A DNA stretch of 64,000 bases from Berghia stephanieae. Lineage: Eukaryota; Mollusca; Gastropoda; Nudibranchia; Aeolidiidae. Shown here one piece after another: positions 24,531 through 35,165 of this stretch; position 1 is the first letter of the stretch, and every line of letters starts with the position of its first letter. Under the pieces are notes generated by a model that did not search any database, had not been told where the DNA came from, and saw nothing but the letters and a program-made list of their open reading frames with translations. Position numbers and translations under genes: made by a program. Location of the stretch: assembly GCA_034508935.3 (NCBI GenBank), contig CM067444.1:82114743-82178742 (forward strand), read 5' to 3'.

Positions 24531-24780
24531 CTGGGTGGGGTCCTTTGACCTCTCATGGTAGGCAGGAGGTTACTTGCTATGTCCTCTATCCCCTTCTATC
24601 TGTTTTCCGAGTTGCTTTCTGTCTTGGAATGAGAATTTTCGGCGCCGTGCAAAAAAACAAACAAAAACAAACAAACAAACAAAAAAAGAACAAAACAAAA
24701 AACAAAAAAACAAAAAAAAAAAAAAACAAAAAAAAAAAAAAACAACAACAAACACAAAAATAAATAAATAAACAAAACAA
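24531..24780 (+). mobile_element. Family B short form with a long A/C tail
   Basis: Head CTGGGTGGGG to CTTGGAATGAGA (24531-24635), directly joined to a tail remnant GGCGCCGTGC and then ~130 bp made only of A with scattered C, G and T. Confidence 0.65.
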
Positions 24781-24984
24781 ACGTTCGAGTTGTATGCACT
24801 GTGTATTTTGGATCGAACTATACCATAACATAGTATTATAATGTTTCTTTCATCTCTTTATCTACTATACTGGTAATAAATGTTAAAATCGAAGTGCAAC
24901 TAGGTGCACGAAGGTTAAAATAATAATAACAATCTTACCATGGAGTAATAACGAAGGAAACACTACACATCTGTTTTGGATATA

Positions 24985-25060
24985 TTCTATCAACATTTGA
25001 GTGTATTCCTCTTAGAGGAATCCTGTGCTTTTGTCTCGATGGTCAACATTTTATACCTTT
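24985..25060 (+). mobile_element. Family B, internal fragment
   Basis: ACATTTGAGTGTATTCCTCT followed by a CCTGTGCTTTTGTC block, diagnostic of the family B centre; neither end is present. Confidence 0.55.
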
Positions 25061-25399
25061 TTCTTCGTATCCTCAAACTCAGAGGGTTTTCATACACATT
25101 CGTTTCTTAACAACGGTGCAAGTGCTCCGTCAAAATATTATTAAGATTTCAGATTTCTAAATTCATAATTTTTAGGTATTTTTTTTTAGACGCCATTGCT
25201 GTCTTGAATTGGCATTTAAAAAGTGTTAAAATGTATAATCTGTGACACATGACACAAAATGTATCATTTTTTTTTGTACAAGACAACATATTACTCCCTT
25301 CATCCCCTCATGTTGTGGAACGAAATGATTAATTAAAGAGAGAATGAATAATGTTTGTTACCCTACTCATTTCCTCTTGTTTCATTAAATCAAGTACAT

Positions 25400-25632
25400 G
25401 TTCCTTCAGAGCCGTCAGTCCCACGGAGAAGGGTTTTTCCCCGGTATAATCTATAGCGTGAAACGGATAATAGCAATTACTTGCTACCCTTTTGATAGGA
25501 CGCTATTATATCGCAACGTACTTTCCGCCATAGACCTAACAGACCCAGCCACCCAATCACTGCTGGGTGGGCAAGGGGGTCAGACAATATCTCGACTTCA
25601 CTCGGTATTTATCTCGGTCGGGAACATATTGG
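25400..25632 (-). mobile_element. SINE family A, head-truncated
   Basis: Minus-strand body of SINE A (CAGCAGTGATTGGGTGGCTG on the minus strand). It runs into MITE E at ~25634, so the tRNA-like A box is missing. Confidence 0.65.
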
Positions 25633-25633
25633 C

Positions 25634-25765
25634 AGGTCTGACAACCGAGCGCAAGTATGGGCTTATGTTAACACTGTTGTAATGTGTTGGATCGAGAGTA
25701 CATATATTTCCATGACAACAACGAGCCTATATAACAATTTGGGTTGTCAGACCTTCAAATAAGCA
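25634..25765 (+). mobile_element. MITE family E copy
   Basis: Outer inverted ends GCAGGTCTGACAAC and GTTGTCAGACC, with the inner inverted pair around GTTGTAATG and CATGACAACAA. Other copies: 27218, 50520, 54304 (split) and 62165. Confidence 0.65.
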
Positions 25766-26266
25766 CACGTCAGTCTAACGACTAATTTGCTAGTACGCAG
25801 CAAGTTTTTAAAAGATCACACGAACAGTTACAGCTTGTCAACAAAATGTCCTAATTTGTGACTTATCGTCTCAAAACTGGGTTTTGTCGAGATGAACGTG
25901 ACACTTAAAACTGAATTTTAAGCGTAACTATTAAGTTTGAATGGAAATAGACGCCGTCCTCCAATAGATTAAATTTTTCTTTTTCTAAGCTGCAGTAAAT
26001 TTCAATTTTCTTATTCTAATCATATTCATATTGACTCTAAACAACGTGCCCGTATTTGTCTTATCTGATAATTATGGGCCTGATTAACACATTGTTTTAA
26101 TTGACACTACTTTTCGTTGGTTTGAGAGTTTTTTCCATTACATAATCATTTTTATTATCAGGCCTACAAAATAAAAAGTAAACATGGACCAAAATTCCCT
26201 TTTCTTCATTTTACACACTACCGAAGCGGATCAAATGATATCTTTTTAATCATTAAAAACTAACAT
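25766..26266 (+). other. Non-coding; possible decayed MITE E at 26078-26165
   Basis: ATTATGGGCCTGATTAACAC and TTATCAGGCCTAC resemble MITE E ends; otherwise nothing recognised. Confidence 0.35.
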
Positions 26267-26524
26267 TTAACTCTCTCCTTACCAGCTATTTTCAGGATTT
26301 TCCCCAAAATTTCACACCCAACTAACACAAAAATAGATTTTTTATCACTCAAACACAATAGCAGTAAGTTCTTGCGATACGTTAGTTTCTTTAGCAAAAC
26401 ATGCTCTAAAACGACGTGTTCGTTTTCTTTAAATTTTATGATGTACAAAAGAAATTTAAGAAAATGGTGGATATATCGTAACGAATGTGACGATTTTCCT
26501 ATAGTTGGCAAGGAAAGGATAAAG
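26267..26524 (+). mobile_element. MITE family G (piggyBac-like TTAA ends), copy 1
   Basis: Starts TTAACTCTCTCCTTACC at 26267 and ends with the imperfect inverse GGCAAGGAAAGGATAA. Copies 2 (33078-33339) and 3 (48974-49254) keep TTAA at both ends. A C(C/T)CT start next to TTAA is typical of piggyBac-type MITEs. Confidence 0.7.
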
Positions 26525-27217
26525 TATTATTTTTCAACACAAAAGCTGATATTTATTCTTATACTTACTGATTTTATAACAGGATAGCCTAATCTAATAT
26601 GATCATAATGTTATTGTTGTAGTAACGTAAAAGCTCTTAAATCGACAGAAAATAATCTTCCTTATAACAATACTATATTTGACGGATAAGCTCTTTCATT
26701 TATCAGCGATTTATCTGACTTGTAAATTTTTCAACGTCACCTAGGTGAGGCTGCGGTCGAAGTTACACAATCGTCCAATGCCCATTGTGTACATCTAACA
26801 CAATGCGTACAATTAGGATTATAATATTGGAAAAAAAAATTATTACCACCCAGGGCTTCTTAATGATAATAGAGAGCTGAACCAAAGATAGACTTGCACG
26901 GGGACACAATGATCTTTCAAAAACCCGTCCAAAAATCTATCCAAAATCGTTTTTCTAAGGGAACAGCTGTAAGCATCGGGATTGATCAGGTTATTCTTGC
27001 ACCTAATTGGATTTGTCACTTTACATGGGAAAGAAACTAAGTCTAAGACTTCGGCTATCATTTTATTAATCTATCAAAGTATTCGCACTTGTTCGGATTG
27101 GTTGGATTGGCGGTCATTTCACTGGTTGATTAGAAGGAGAGAGCTACGTTTGGTAGGTTTTGATAAGAATAATTATGAATGTTATATCAATATTTAAAGA
27201 TTAAAAGGTCTGAGGTT

Positions 27218-27414
27218 AGATGTGCACTTATTTACAGGTCTGATAACTCAATTCCTTATGGCTCATTTCATTGTTGTAATGGAAATCCCCCCCCCCCCCC
27301 ACACACACACACAAAACAAAAACAAAACAAAAAATGACGCAAAATATTGTCCATAACAACAATGTTAAACTAGGCCTATAAGTGGGTTCGGATGTCAGAC
27401 CTGCTTATAAGTAC
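27218..27414 (+). mobile_element. MITE family E, full copy
   Basis: Left end ATGTGCACTTATTTACAGGT and right end ACCTGCTTATAAGTACACAT are inverted repeats of each other with a few mismatches. The inner arms (ATTGTTGTAATGG and CCATAACAACAAT) pair too, so the whole ~195 bp can fold into a hairpin. The centre holds a C run and (CA)n. Confidence 0.7.
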
Positions 27415-27417
27415 ACA

Positions 27418-27545
27418 TCACTGAGGTTCGATCCCCAGTCGAGGCAGGCTGATTTTTTGGGATGATTTTTTTCTTGCTTTTTTCTTTCTTGCTTTGTCTG
27501 GCACCTTTCATACACACTTGTTCAGATCTTTATCTTACACCGGTG
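27418..27545 (+). mobile_element. SINE family D, 5'-truncated
   Basis: Begins at the B box (GAGGTTCGATCCCCAGTCGA) and continues through the CTTTCTTGCTTTGTCTGGCA tail region. Confidence 0.7.
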
Positions 27546-27732
27546 CCTACTCCCTAGTTTATTAATTTGATATATTCAAAAAAAAAAAAAAAAAAAAAAT
27601 TAAAATGGAGCAACTCAAATATCTTCGTCCTCGTCCTTTCGTGTTCAACGTTTGTGTTGTGTGATGCAAGCGATAGTTCACAGCGTAATACACGTTAAGA
27701 ATATGCCACATATTAAAATTGTCCCAACTGTC

Positions 27733-27895
27733 GGGAGCCTCTGCAGTATAATGGTGTCACGTCTGACTGTAATCAGAAGTTCTGAGGTTCGATCCCCAGT
27801 AGAGGTAGACTTATTTTTGGGATATTTTTTTTCTTGTATTTTTCTTTCTTGCTTTGTCTGCACCTTTCATACACACTAGTTTAGATCTTTATCAA
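27733..27895 (+). mobile_element. SINE family D
   Basis: Full head (GCAGTATAATGGTGTCACGT, A box region; GAGGTTCGATCCCCAGTAGA, B box) and the family body and tail. Confidence 0.75.
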
Positions 27896-28235
27896 TAATT
27901 AAAACGCTTTGATTAATTAAAGTTTTATCTTTACACGACACAGGGAGAAATATTTGTCGAATATACAGGTTTAGATAATAATTTGTTTACATGTCATTAT
28001 TTTAAGGAGAACTAATTTAGGTGGGTGTTGGTTAATATATGAATGAATGAACTAATTTTTCTGTTTTTGCATCTTTCCTCGAAATTGAGGGAAATATTTG
28101 GCCAAAAATGCACTGATCCGACTGGTTTGGATTTGTTCTCATGTCATATTTTTAAGGAGCGCTAAGTTTTGTGAGGTTTCTTTAGAATATGGGCAAATAT
28201 ATTAATATTCTAATGTTTGATTACATGAAAGTGTA

Positions 28236-28322
28236 ATCTTTCGCAAGATAGAGCAGGTGATCGAACTCGGTACTTTTCGGGCACGAAGCAAAGACCGTAC
28301 CGCTGAGCCAAGCTGTCCCCCG
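28236..28322 (-). repeat. tRNA-like SINE head
   Basis: Minus strand: CTTGGCTCAGCGGTACGG (A box) and CGAGTTCGATCACC (B box). Confidence 0.55.
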
Positions 28323-28682
28323 ATGGATATTTGAAGGAAAAAATTTCTGGCCAACTTTTTAAGTACATGCGTTTCCAGAGTAGGACCGTTAACTGATTAA
28401 ACCTAAATTTTCAAACTTAAGCTGAAATCAAATTTTATGGATAAGGTTCCTCCAGACATAGATCCATTTTGAGACGACGGGTCACAAATTAACCAGTTGA
28501 TTGTTGACCAATCAAAAATATGGGCTTGGGGCACACCCTCACACCAGCTCGGACAAACACAGCTGGTTGTTTACTAACATTATAATGAACGAAGTTGACG
28601 TCACATAACTTCGTTATTGTGTTATACGGCCAGTTGGGTGATAAGTTCTCCCGCATTCTCTCAAATAGACAATAAACCTTTA

Positions 28683-28733
28683 ATGTTACACTTTTTTTCT
28701 GTGATAGTACTGTTGATTTATTCGGTAGAACTG
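28683..28733 (+). CDS. Possible first exon encoding a signal peptide
   Basis: An ATG at 28683 opens 17 codons reading MLHFFSVIVLLIYSVEL, an excellent hydrophobic signal core, and the frame runs straight into a consensus donor GTAAGT at 28734 in phase 0. I found no matching phase-0 acceptor exon nearby, and the phase does not fit the midkine-like exons downstream. It may be the start of another secreted protein or chance. The short frame 28897-29130, which ends at another GTAAGT (29130-29135), could be a partner but its acceptor is not visible. Confidence 0.25.
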
Positions 28734-28739
28734 GTAAGT

Positions 28740-29670
28740 ATTTTACTTAATCGCATATCGATGTGTAATTCACTTGGTTTTGAACTCATTGCTATTGTTT
28801 GCTGAATAGTTACTGTTCGGACAGTCCGAATCATTAGGGGTTAAAGGACAAGGGGCGTGTTTATGTTTCCTCCAATACGATTTTACTGTATCATCATTGT
28901 TGCCTCGATGGAATAACCTAACTTCTCGTAACTTGATAAAATTGAGTGATTCCTTACATGTAATTCACTGCTTCAAACTGGAATTGATGGTTCGATCGTT
29001 ACTAAACAATCATCAATCAGAATATTTTCTGCCACTTAGGCTGTTCCTTCCCCTTGATTATCTATATCCAACGAAAATGCCCGAGCTACCATTAGTTTAT
29101 GCCAAACAGACAAATATACCACTCCTCCAGTAAGTTAGTATTCATCGCAATATTTTGACTCATTGATGAACAAATTGCATCGCAACAACTGACGGCACTA
29201 TGCATTTTTTCAATTGTCTGTGTTAAAATTGTGAGTGATCCTCAGTATATTATGTGGACTGTTTGCTTCGGGTGATAGGCATATATATTAGGTGGCTGTG
29301 GGTCTTCGGTTCTCGGTCCTCGATTGATATCAGGGACAAAGTATACTTTATTGTAAATTTTCTAGTCAAAAATTTAAAAAAATAAAAATAAAACAAAAAT
29401 AAAATGAAATGTTTATTCGACCCAGCGTGATTCTACAATAATTGACGCAATTTTCAAAAGTGTATGCACTGTATGTTGATTAAATAACCCGAGACCACAC
29501 CACAGGATAACCGTTTTTTAAAAAAGGCATTCATGTCAATAGCTTACCAGGCATAACAACAAGAGGTCACGGAGGAATCATCAGTTACGTTGGACTTGAG
29601 CGCGTGTCAAAAAAGTAAATCCAAATTGTAAATGACAAAACAAAAGCTCGTCTTTAAAAATGTATTCCTT
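28740..29670 (+). other. Unassigned stretch
   Basis: A frame at 28897-29133 has a W-N-N-L pattern faintly like LINE C-termini. Nothing else is recognised. Confidence 0.3.
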
Positions 29671-30188
29671 ATAGAGCAGTAAAGTTAGGTGCCCCAAACG
29701 TAAACAATAACAAGTTGCTAGTGATTTCCGTTAGGGACCGGAATAATTTACGCACAATATAGGTCTCCCAATTTTGTAGTTTGAGTTGTAGGCAATACAC
29801 TTTCAGTATTGAAAATATGTTTACATAAAATCTAACAGTTGCAGAAATAATAATATAAGGCTAAATTATTATGAAAATCAGGTTCTGAATAATTCTCGTT
29901 TTGTTCACACCAGCGCAATAATTTGCTCTGGTCTAAAAATAGATAGACTGTAACTTTTGATAAATTTTACCTTTTGTTCCATAAAATATCCATATCTAGA
30001 CATTATTTGATGCATGATCGAGTATTTATGAATATGTGTTTCTTTTGCCACCTAACAGCCAAATTTTAAAGGTTATTTTTTTTCTATTATTTACATTGGA
30101 ACTTGAGCTGTCAAGACAGGAACATGTGGTTTGCCACGTGCTTCTCGACCTTTGTTTACGTTTGGGGCACCTAACTTTACTGCTCTAT
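29671..30188 (+). mobile_element. MITE with perfect 33-bp TIRs and TA target duplication
   Basis: The left arm AGAGCAGTAAAGTTAGGTGC (29673 on) and its perfect reverse complement ending at 30186 form 33-bp inverted repeats, extended to 35 bp if the flanking AT/AT is counted. TA dinucleotides on both sides fit a Tc1/mariner-type insertion. There is no coding sequence inside the ~515 bp. Flanking sequence on both sides resembles the 30187-30600 tandem unit, so it probably inserted into that array. Confidence 0.8.
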
Positions 30189-30600
30189 TGTTGAAAATTA
30201 CCACATTCCACAGCTACTGGTTGCTCAGTTTTTACAATGAAGCCGTGTTCAAAACACAAAAGCTCTATTTTTATATTCATTATTGTTGAATACTATATTC
30301 CACAGTTTTTACAATGAAGCCGTGTTCAAAACACAAAAGCTCTATTTCTATATTCATTATTGTTGAATACTATATTCCACAGCTAATAGTTGCTCAGTTT
30401 TTACAATGAAGCCGTGTTCAAAACACAAAAGCTCTATTTCCATAATAATTATTGTTGAATACTATATTCCGCAGCTACGGGTTGCTCAGCTTTTACAATA
30501 AAGCGGTGTTCGACAACACAAAAGCTCTAGATATTTCTATATTCATTATTGTTGAATATTTCTGAAATATTCCACAGCTTCTGGTTGATTACAGTTTACA
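30187..30600 (+). repeat. ~90-bp tandem repeat duplicating the start-codon region of the next exon
   Basis: Five units (the last merges into the coding exon) share ATTGTTGAATACTATATTCC, then CACAGCTACTGGTTGCTCAG, then TTTACAATGAAGCCGTGTTC. The ATG-like position falls at 30237, 30314, 30406, 30498 (ATA here) and 30601, a spacing of 77, 92, 92 and 103 bp. Only the last is followed by a long signal-peptide frame. This looks like repeated duplication of the promoter-proximal or 5' UTR plus start region. Confidence 0.85.
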
Positions 30601-30736
30601 ATGAAGCGGTGTCGGACAATCGGTTTGCTGCTTCTTTCTTTTATTTCTATTTCTCTGATTGAGAACAGCGAAGGATTTAGCATCAGAAATCTCCTCAATG
30701 GAAATGTAGCCGATTCTGGAGCAAATGAGAGAACAT
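30601..30736 (+). CDS. Midkine-like gene, candidate exon 1 (signal peptide)
   Basis: ATG at 30601 opens MKRCRTIGLLLLSFISIS followed by LIENSEG, a textbook secretory signal: basic n-region, Leu/Ile-rich core at about residues 7-20, and small residues for cleavage near residue 25. The frame continues through SIRNLLNGNVADSGANERT and meets an in-frame TAG at 30748-30750. The next exon (38956) needs a phase-1 donor. A GT at 30737 gives phase 1 but is a weak site (GTACTG). The consensus GTAAGT at 30768 gives phase 2 and lies beyond the stop. So either the weak donor is used, an intervening exon exists, or the sequence carries an indel here. Linkage to the downstream exons rests on strand, the signal peptide of a secreted protein, and proximity. 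Confidence 0.5.
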
Positions 30737-30767
30737 GTACTGAGAATTAGAAGATCATATGCAGATA

Positions 30768-30773
30768 GTAAGT
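30768..30773 (+). promoter_or_regulatory. Consensus splice donor GTAAGT (use uncertain)
   Basis: Perfect donor after GCAGATA, but 18 bases beyond the in-frame TAG of the signal-peptide frame and in phase 2, which does not fit the phase-1 acceptor of the next exon. Confidence 0.4.
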
Positions 30774-30959
30774 AGAATTTAATTTGTAACTCAACGCCTC
30801 AATCTGGTATTATGTTGGATTGAACCAAATGAAAAAAATTGAGTTTAAAGTTAATATTTAAATATTATACTACCTTTGTCTCTTGCCCCCCCCCCCCACC
30901 CTCCCACCCGCGACTCTCCCGGCCATCCGTCGTCTTCTCCTTTAATTACAAAACAGTAT

Positions 30960-30994
30960 CATTACTACTATGACTATTACTTCTACTACTACTT

Positions 30995-31076
<82 letters not shown>

Positions 31077-31125
31077 TTACTACTACTATTACTATTACTA
31101 CTTCTGCTACTACTACTATTACTAT

Positions 31126-31187
<62 letters not shown>

Positions 31188-31190
31188 AAA
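30960..31190 (+). repeat. (TAC)n microsatellite
   Basis: Roughly 70 TAC/TAT/TTC units. Confidence 0.95.
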
Positions 31191-31968
31191 GTACTACTGT
31201 TGCTTCTCCTGCTGCCACTGCCACTAATGATTATAATTATAATAACGACATCCCTTATATGTTGTATTTATTTCCAATTGCATTCTATTTATTTTCCAAC
31301 AGTGTTCTAGATACACCTTATTATATTTCACTTTTCTATACTGCATTACACAGTTCCTCTCTGCCTCCCCTCTTTTCTCTTAATCAATTGCGCACCTTTT
31401 AGAAATATCTATTGTTCTATTTTAATTCACGCTTCCTTACAAAGGAGCATAGAATACTATTTTCTGCCCATCAATGTTTTTGTTTATTCATCTTAATAAC
31501 GCCACCACCGCATTATCTCATTCGTCTGTAGTGTTTCATTCATCCTGTTTGTTGATAAAGGGGAAACCCGAAACGTCCATGTTATCTGTTTTCGTCTATT
31601 AAATGGCAGCTTACATTCAATTTCACATTTTTATTTATTTCTTCGAGCTTCGAACAGCAACATTTACATATAAAAGGCCAAATCTGGACTTGGGCACTGT
31701 ATAGAACTGACCCCTTCAAATGAAATGAGGGGGTGGATATGGATTGGTCACACCCAGAGAAAGTCTGCAATAAATATTACAAAGTAGGCTCTGACATGAA
31801 ACCCACCGGGGAATGAGAGAAAAAAGGCAGCCTTAAAAACAGCTGGAGTACGGCTTTAAACAGAGGATTTTAAAAAGGAGAGCCTTTCATGGAAAGCAGC
31901 TGAGAAGATGTTGGCACTGAGCGAAACTATTCTAAACACGTAGGCTGACACTGACATTCGATAATTCT
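31191..31968 (+). other. Intronic or intergenic, no recognised element
   Basis: No convincing exon or repeat. It lies in the inferred first intron of the midkine-like gene. Confidence 0.45.
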
Positions 31969-32306
31969 ATAGGGAAGAAAAATCGTGACGTCACACCTTC
32001 CACTCTTCCCGTTCCAAACTCATTGGAAGTGTGTATGTAACCAGTCTTTCGGAGGACTAACAATGTATAGGTTACATATTGAATCATAAGGTAGCATAAA
32101 CATTATAGTATCAGGATTCTAAGGAGTACTGGACGTAAAAGAGCGAGGATGGATGAGCTTTATTGACAACCAGCATATATTTCGACTAGAAAATAAGATT
32201 CCATCACTACAATACCAGAAGAGCAATTACACGCGCAAACGTTGTGTATGCAATCCTCCGTAAGAGATTGGAACCAGTTTTTTTGACGTCACACTTTTGT
32301 TCCCTA
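31969..32306 (+). mobile_element. MITE family F, intact copy with TA flanks
   Basis: Left end GGGAAGAAAAATCGTGACGT and right end ACGTCACACTTTTGTTCCC are inverted repeats, extended inward by GTTCCAAACTCATTGGAAGT and CTCTTACGGAGG-type segments. TA occurs on both sides. A second copy at 52817-53402 is split by a SINE. Confidence 0.7.
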
Positions 32307-32309
32307 TTA

Positions 32310-32960
32310 GCCAACGTCACAATACAAGGCGACGACCATCAAAAGAAAACAAAACATGGGTTATATTCAATAGTACAACCAATGGGATTGTTTGTTTCCG
32401 TGAACACAATTAACTAGGAAACTAAAATTGGGAACAAAAAAAACAAATTTTTACATAAACTGATTGCTTATGAATGAGATCAGCTTTTGAACATGAAGAG
32501 CAGCTTCTTCATCATGCACATTGCGCCCACGGTCTATCAAATTTGTAAGTAAGAGACCGCAAGAGGATCCAATTTTCATAGGGGACGCTGGTTGAATTTT
32601 TCAGAAAAAATTGAGATTACTGCAAGCTCGTGCAGTGGATGGGAACACGTCCGGAATACCAAAAAGCAAGAGTGTAAGAATGTTATAGTAATTAACACTG
32701 TCATTCACTGAAATGATTACTTCAAACAAGGAGTCAAATACAGAGGACTTACACCAACTTCACTTCTATCAACATTGGATCAAGATCTCAACAAATATCA
32801 AATATTATTTAGATATAACAACTGAAGAACTGATTTCACCAACACAAGTTAACATCCAAATGCCTCAGCACCTTAACACACACGATGATGTTCAAAAGCT
32901 TATGGAAACAAATCACTAACTGGATACTAAGAACAGACTGAAGGATTCGAAGTAACACAC
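32310..32960 (+). other. Unassigned intronic stretch
   Basis: A 68-codon frame at 32713-32919 has no recognisable motif. It is followed by (CA)n at 32960-33011. Confidence 0.4.
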
Positions 32961-32963
32961 ACT

Positions 32964-33011
<48 letters not shown>
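32960..33011 (+). repeat. (CA)n microsatellite
   Basis: About 24 CA units. Confidence 0.95.
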
Positions 33012-33014
<3 letters not shown>

Positions 33015-33077
33015 ATTGTTCACGGCAAAAGTGCATAGAGACAGCTCAGCCATATTCATTCATTCTTCATTCATTCA

Positions 33078-33339
33078 TTAACCCTATCCTCTTACCAACT
33101 ACAGGAAATCGTCACATTCGTTGCTATACAACCAACATTTTAAAAATTCAAATTTCTTTTATACATCATGACATTTTAAAGAAAATGAACACTGTGTTGT
33201 AGAGCATGTTTTGATAAAGAAATTATGTATCGCAAGAACTTTACTGCTATTGTGTTTGAGTGATAAAAATACATTTTTGTTTTAGCTGGTTGTGAAGTTT
33301 TGGGGAAAATCCGAAAATGGCTGGTAAGGAGAGAGTTAA
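33078..33339 (+). mobile_element. MITE family G (piggyBac-like), copy 2
   Basis: Flanked by TTAA at 33078-33081 and 33336-33339. TIRs CCCTATCCTCTTACC and GGTAAGGAGAGAG. The interior carries GAAATCGTCACATTCGTTGC, conserved in inverted position in copies 1 and 3. Confidence 0.8.
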
Positions 33340-33394
33340 TGGAAATGAAGACGTATATCCTTTTGTGATATTTTTGCGTCACTCTTGGAATTTT

Positions 33395-33545
33395 GTGCGG
33401 CTTTGTAGTCTTGCCGCATGACGGTCGCCTTCTGACCTGTAGATTTCTGGTTCCCGTTCCACTCTGGGCTACGCAAAGTTAAGTCCATGGGAAGGCTCTT
33501 TTCTAACATTCTCCCATCGTAAAATGAGTATGGTAAGGTGGGGGG
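33395..33545 (+). mobile_element. SINE family C, 5' part
   Basis: Matches the SINE C head and upper body (GTCTTGCCGCATGACGG, CTCTTTTCTAACATTCTCCC, AAAATGAGTATGG). It stops at a G run of ~20. Confidence 0.65.
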
Positions 33546-34315
33546 GGGGGGGGGGGGGAGGAGGATTCCACACCTTGGGTAATTCCACACACATTCATTA
33601 TATCTAGCTCTTCGCAGAAAGAATGCAAAAAGACTCATTGGATACTGTTCAAACTTTTAACTGCCTTTGATTTCTATTTCCTGTTTGCTGTTGAAGTCTG
33701 ACAATTTTTCAAGTTTTTACAAGCCCATTGAAGGTAAGTGCAACACTCATTGTTTTCAAATATGGCAAAATGTTGTTAAATTTTCTTCAACGTTGAAGCT
33801 CAAGCTAGAAATACTTAATCATTCATCGGATATGTAAAATTTCCCCCCAAACTTGTTCTAGGTGCCTTAAGTAAGTTGCTGTGCCTATTTCAGATTCATA
33901 AATGTCAGGGAAATTTTACACCCTACAAGTTTCGAATTTCTAGTGTCTTTTTTGTGCGAAAATATTTCATCAAAATCCTATGTCAATGGTTTTATTTTAC
34001 AGAGAGAGGCCCCAGCTATCATTTCAAGTAAATAGTTATATCCTTATCCATGTTTTTTTATTTTTGTAATGGGGCAATTCCACACCAAGCGGGTGTGGAA
34101 TTGCCCCAACATAGTTTTCTATTGTTTGTCTTTGAAAAGCACATAATCCAAAAGTCTTGGAGGTGTGTAGCGTATTGATACTGTTTGAATAATAAGCCTT
34201 CTTGTGGGCCTATAATGTTACTTATTTATGCCCATGCTTTACAGCTGGATCTAGAAGGGATTTCTGTTCATGTTTTTCTCCTTTTTCTATAGAGATTGGC
34301 GAATCATGGTGGTGA

Positions 34316-34472
34316 GAAAAGACGGTGTCGTATGACCATGCAGATATTGTAAAAGCGGTCGATTTCGTTACATCTGGAGGGATGGGCTGCAAATGTGCTG
34401 CCAAATTATACAACCTAAACTGGGGAACAGCCGGTGACCATGTCAAGAAACGATACAATAGAACAGGAGAAG
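34316..34472 (+). CDS. Exon encoding a psq/pogo-type helix-turn-helix domain
   Basis: The frame from about 34316 to 34472 encodes YDHADIVKAVDFVTSGG, then MGCKCAAKLYNLNW, then DHVKKRYNRTGEG. This is the pattern of the psq-type HTH at the N-terminus of pogo/Tigger transposases and their domesticated relatives (repeat of 'AV..V.SG.M....AAK.Y......DHVK'). It ends in phase 1 at a donor-like GTACTTAC (34473). Upstream, a pyrimidine tract and CTATAG (34287-34292) could be an acceptor, but a TGA at 34313 sits in this frame. An ATG at 34306 is one base out of frame, so the exon either starts after 34315 or has a small frameshift. It could be a pogo fragment or a domesticated gene exon; no downstream DDE domain was seen. 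Confidence 0.5.
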
Positions 34473-34504
34473 GTACTTACTGCTTACTCAAATCGCTAGA
34501 CTGC

Positions 34505-34567
34505 ACGCGGGATCAATCTCCGATTGTGAATCGAGTGCTCTACCAACTGAGCTATCGCCACCCCTCC
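34505..34567 (-). repeat. tRNA-like SINE A-type head
   Basis: On the minus strand GCGATAGCTCAGTTGGTAGA is an A box, followed by GAGATTGATCCC as B box. Only the tRNA-like head is present. Confidence 0.6.
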
Positions 34568-34989
34568 CCACCGCCTAGGCCTATTGGTCTCATGTCATAG
34601 TCTACAAAAATTGTTGTTGTGTTCATTTCAGACGTTAATTATTTTTCCTGATTGTTTCATTCTCATTTTTGCATGCTTGTCACGATGGGTGTGGAATTAC
34701 CCTAAAATGATGAATATGGGAATAAAGAGAAAAAAATTGAATTTATGAAGTGTTTTTCATTTTTTTTATGTTATTTGTACAGTATCCAAATGTTAATGGC
34801 TGTGGGATATTTGTATTCTGTTTGTGTGTTCAACTCATCAATTGAAAGTTTATGACAATAAACTGAAAATGTTGGGTGTGGAATTCCCCCCACCTTACCC
34901 TAACTGAGTTATCCATTGTGAAAAGAAATAAAGCGCTTTACTGGCGTCGTGTCTCCACCTACATTTTAAGTGATACTTTTGGCTATGGA

Positions 34990-35165
34990 AATCCCCCCCC
35001 CCCCCTTTATAAATCGCTTTGAGCATATCAAACTCTAGCACTGAGCTAAAAGTGCTCAAAGCCCTTCATAAGAGATCCATAGCCAACAGCCACGCTTAAC
35101 ATTTATTAGTATGAGACATGTCGCCTGTTAGGCGATATTAGGCGATTGTAACACGCCTTGCAGGC
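34990..35165 (-). mobile_element. SINE family C, 3' part
   Basis: Minus strand reads TCGCCTAACAGGCGACATGT, TGGCTGTTGGCTATGGATCT and GCTTTGAGCACTTTTAG, the SINE C 3' body. There is an internal partial duplication near the 3' end. Confidence 0.65.

Noticed and set aside
28897-29133. LINE C-terminal fragment
   Set aside because: The W-N-N-L resemblance is too short and no flanking LINE sequence supports it; left as unassigned.
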